Shown here: one piece after another, positions 63,688-64,000 of the stretch
Layout of the letters: the number at the start of each line of letters is the position of its first letter
Numbering within the stretch: the stretch's first letter is position 1
DNA from: Marisediminitalea lipolytica
GTDB taxonomy: Bacteria; Pseudomonadota; Gammaproteobacteria; Enterobacterales; Alteromonadaceae
Length of the DNA stretch: 64,000 nt
Assembly (NCBI RefSeq): GCF_001758465.1
Contig: NZ_MJIC01000002.1
Coordinates: forward strand, 62,001 to 126,000
Direction: 5' to 3'
Notes under the pieces: model-generated
What the model was told of the DNA's origin: nothing
Seen by the model: only the letters and a program-made list of their open reading frames with translations
The model's database searches: none
Translations under genes and position numbers: made by a program

Positions 63688-64000
63688 ATGAATGGATTAG
63701 CACGCTTATCGATCGTCAGGCTGACACTGTTGAGCATTGGGCTTATTAGCGGGTTAATGCTGGTGATGACTGGTCTCAGTCTTAACCAAAAATTAAACCA
63801 ACTCAATCAGGCTGAGCTTGAGTCCCGACTGGTAGAGCTGGTTGATGCAGTAGAGAAAATTGCCCATCACCATGCCGTAGAAAGAGGGCTGACCGCAGGC
63901 TTTCTTGGCTCCGGTAGTGAAGAAGCCAAGGCCCGGGTGGATACGCAACGGCAAAAAGCGGATGCTGCCGTGCAAAATCTCAAACAAGTAGCCAGCCAGC
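63688..64000 (+). CDS. NIT-domain membrane receptor, 3' partial
   Basis: 104 residues visible, cut by the window end. From the ATG at 63688 comes a membrane helix (LTLLSIGLISGLMLVMTGLSL, near residues 12-32), then a periplasmic helix bundle containing VEKIAHHHAVERGLTAGFLGSG, characteristic of the nitrate/nitrite-sensing NIT domain. Most such proteins continue into a HAMP plus MCP signalling or a GGDEF/kinase domain, which cannot be seen here. Confidence 0.65.
   Translation, partial: MNGLARLSIVRLTLLSIGLISGLMLVMTGLSLNQKLNQLNQAELESRLVELVDAVEKIAHHHAVERGLTAGFLGSGSEEAKARVDTQRQKADAAVQNLKQVASQ

Overview
The window reads as chromosomal DNA from a marine gammaproteobacterium of the Alteromonadales, probably Alteromonadaceae. 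The support is a complete Na+-translocating NADH:quinone reductase operon with nqrM and apbE beside it, an NhaC-type antiporter, an Oar-like TonB-dependent receptor, FabV as enoyl reductase, the lptM-lysA-dapF-DUF484-xerC-yigB order, and close protein resemblance to Vibrio, Shewanella and E. coli housekeeping genes. No rRNA, tRNA, CRISPR array, phage or insertion sequence was recognised. The species cannot be fixed from the sequence alone.

Bases 1-11535 are one tightly packed plus-strand catabolic operon whose 5' end lies outside the window. It encodes a four-component Rieske ring-hydroxylating dioxygenase (alpha, beta, ferredoxin, reductase), a cis-dihydrodiol dehydrogenase, an extradiol ring-cleavage dioxygenase, a meta-cleavage hydrolase, and the hydratase, aldolase and acylating aldehyde dehydrogenase that end in pyruvate and acetyl-CoA. 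Two genes outside the classic tod/bph/dmp sets sit inside it: a flavin-dependent nitronate-monooxygenase-family enzyme and a feruloyl-CoA-synthase-like ligase. The likely role is growth on a mono-aromatic compound whose side chain is released as a carboxylic acid and then activated to a CoA ester. A strong hairpin terminator closes the operon.

Bases 11.6-23.7 kb are housekeeping. They include a degenerate HD-GYP-like gene, rraA, a PAP2 phosphatase paired with an MJ1255-type glycosyltransferase, the lptM-lysA-dapF-DUF484-xerC-HAD run, a lipoprotein DPP-IV peptidase and a small PH-domain protein. The gap between the last two (about 22.8-23.26 kb) holds an unusual array of hairpin repeats with covarying arms.

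Bases 23.8-34.6 kb hold amino-acid and stress functions: a PLP dehydratase, a secreted amidohydrolase, an NhaC-family antiporter overlapping a saccharopine dehydrogenase, ppnP, a periplasmic metallo-beta-lactamase-fold hydrolase, dinB with a LexA box, and a DUF3360 transporter. Bases 34.6-41.9 kb are nqrM, apbE and nqrFEDCBA on the minus strand. Then come fabV, an FKBP isomerase, ppc, two tandem secreted binding-protein-like paralogues, and mdh divergent from argR with candidate ARG boxes between them. The right end carries the TonB receptor, an unrecognised two-gene membrane module with a PhnD-like domain, a uridine kinase/NupC pair, a 2OG-Fe(II) oxygenase, an M28 peptidase/TPR lipoprotein pair, a solo ParA, a LysE exporter and the start of a nitrate-sensing-domain receptor cut by the window edge.
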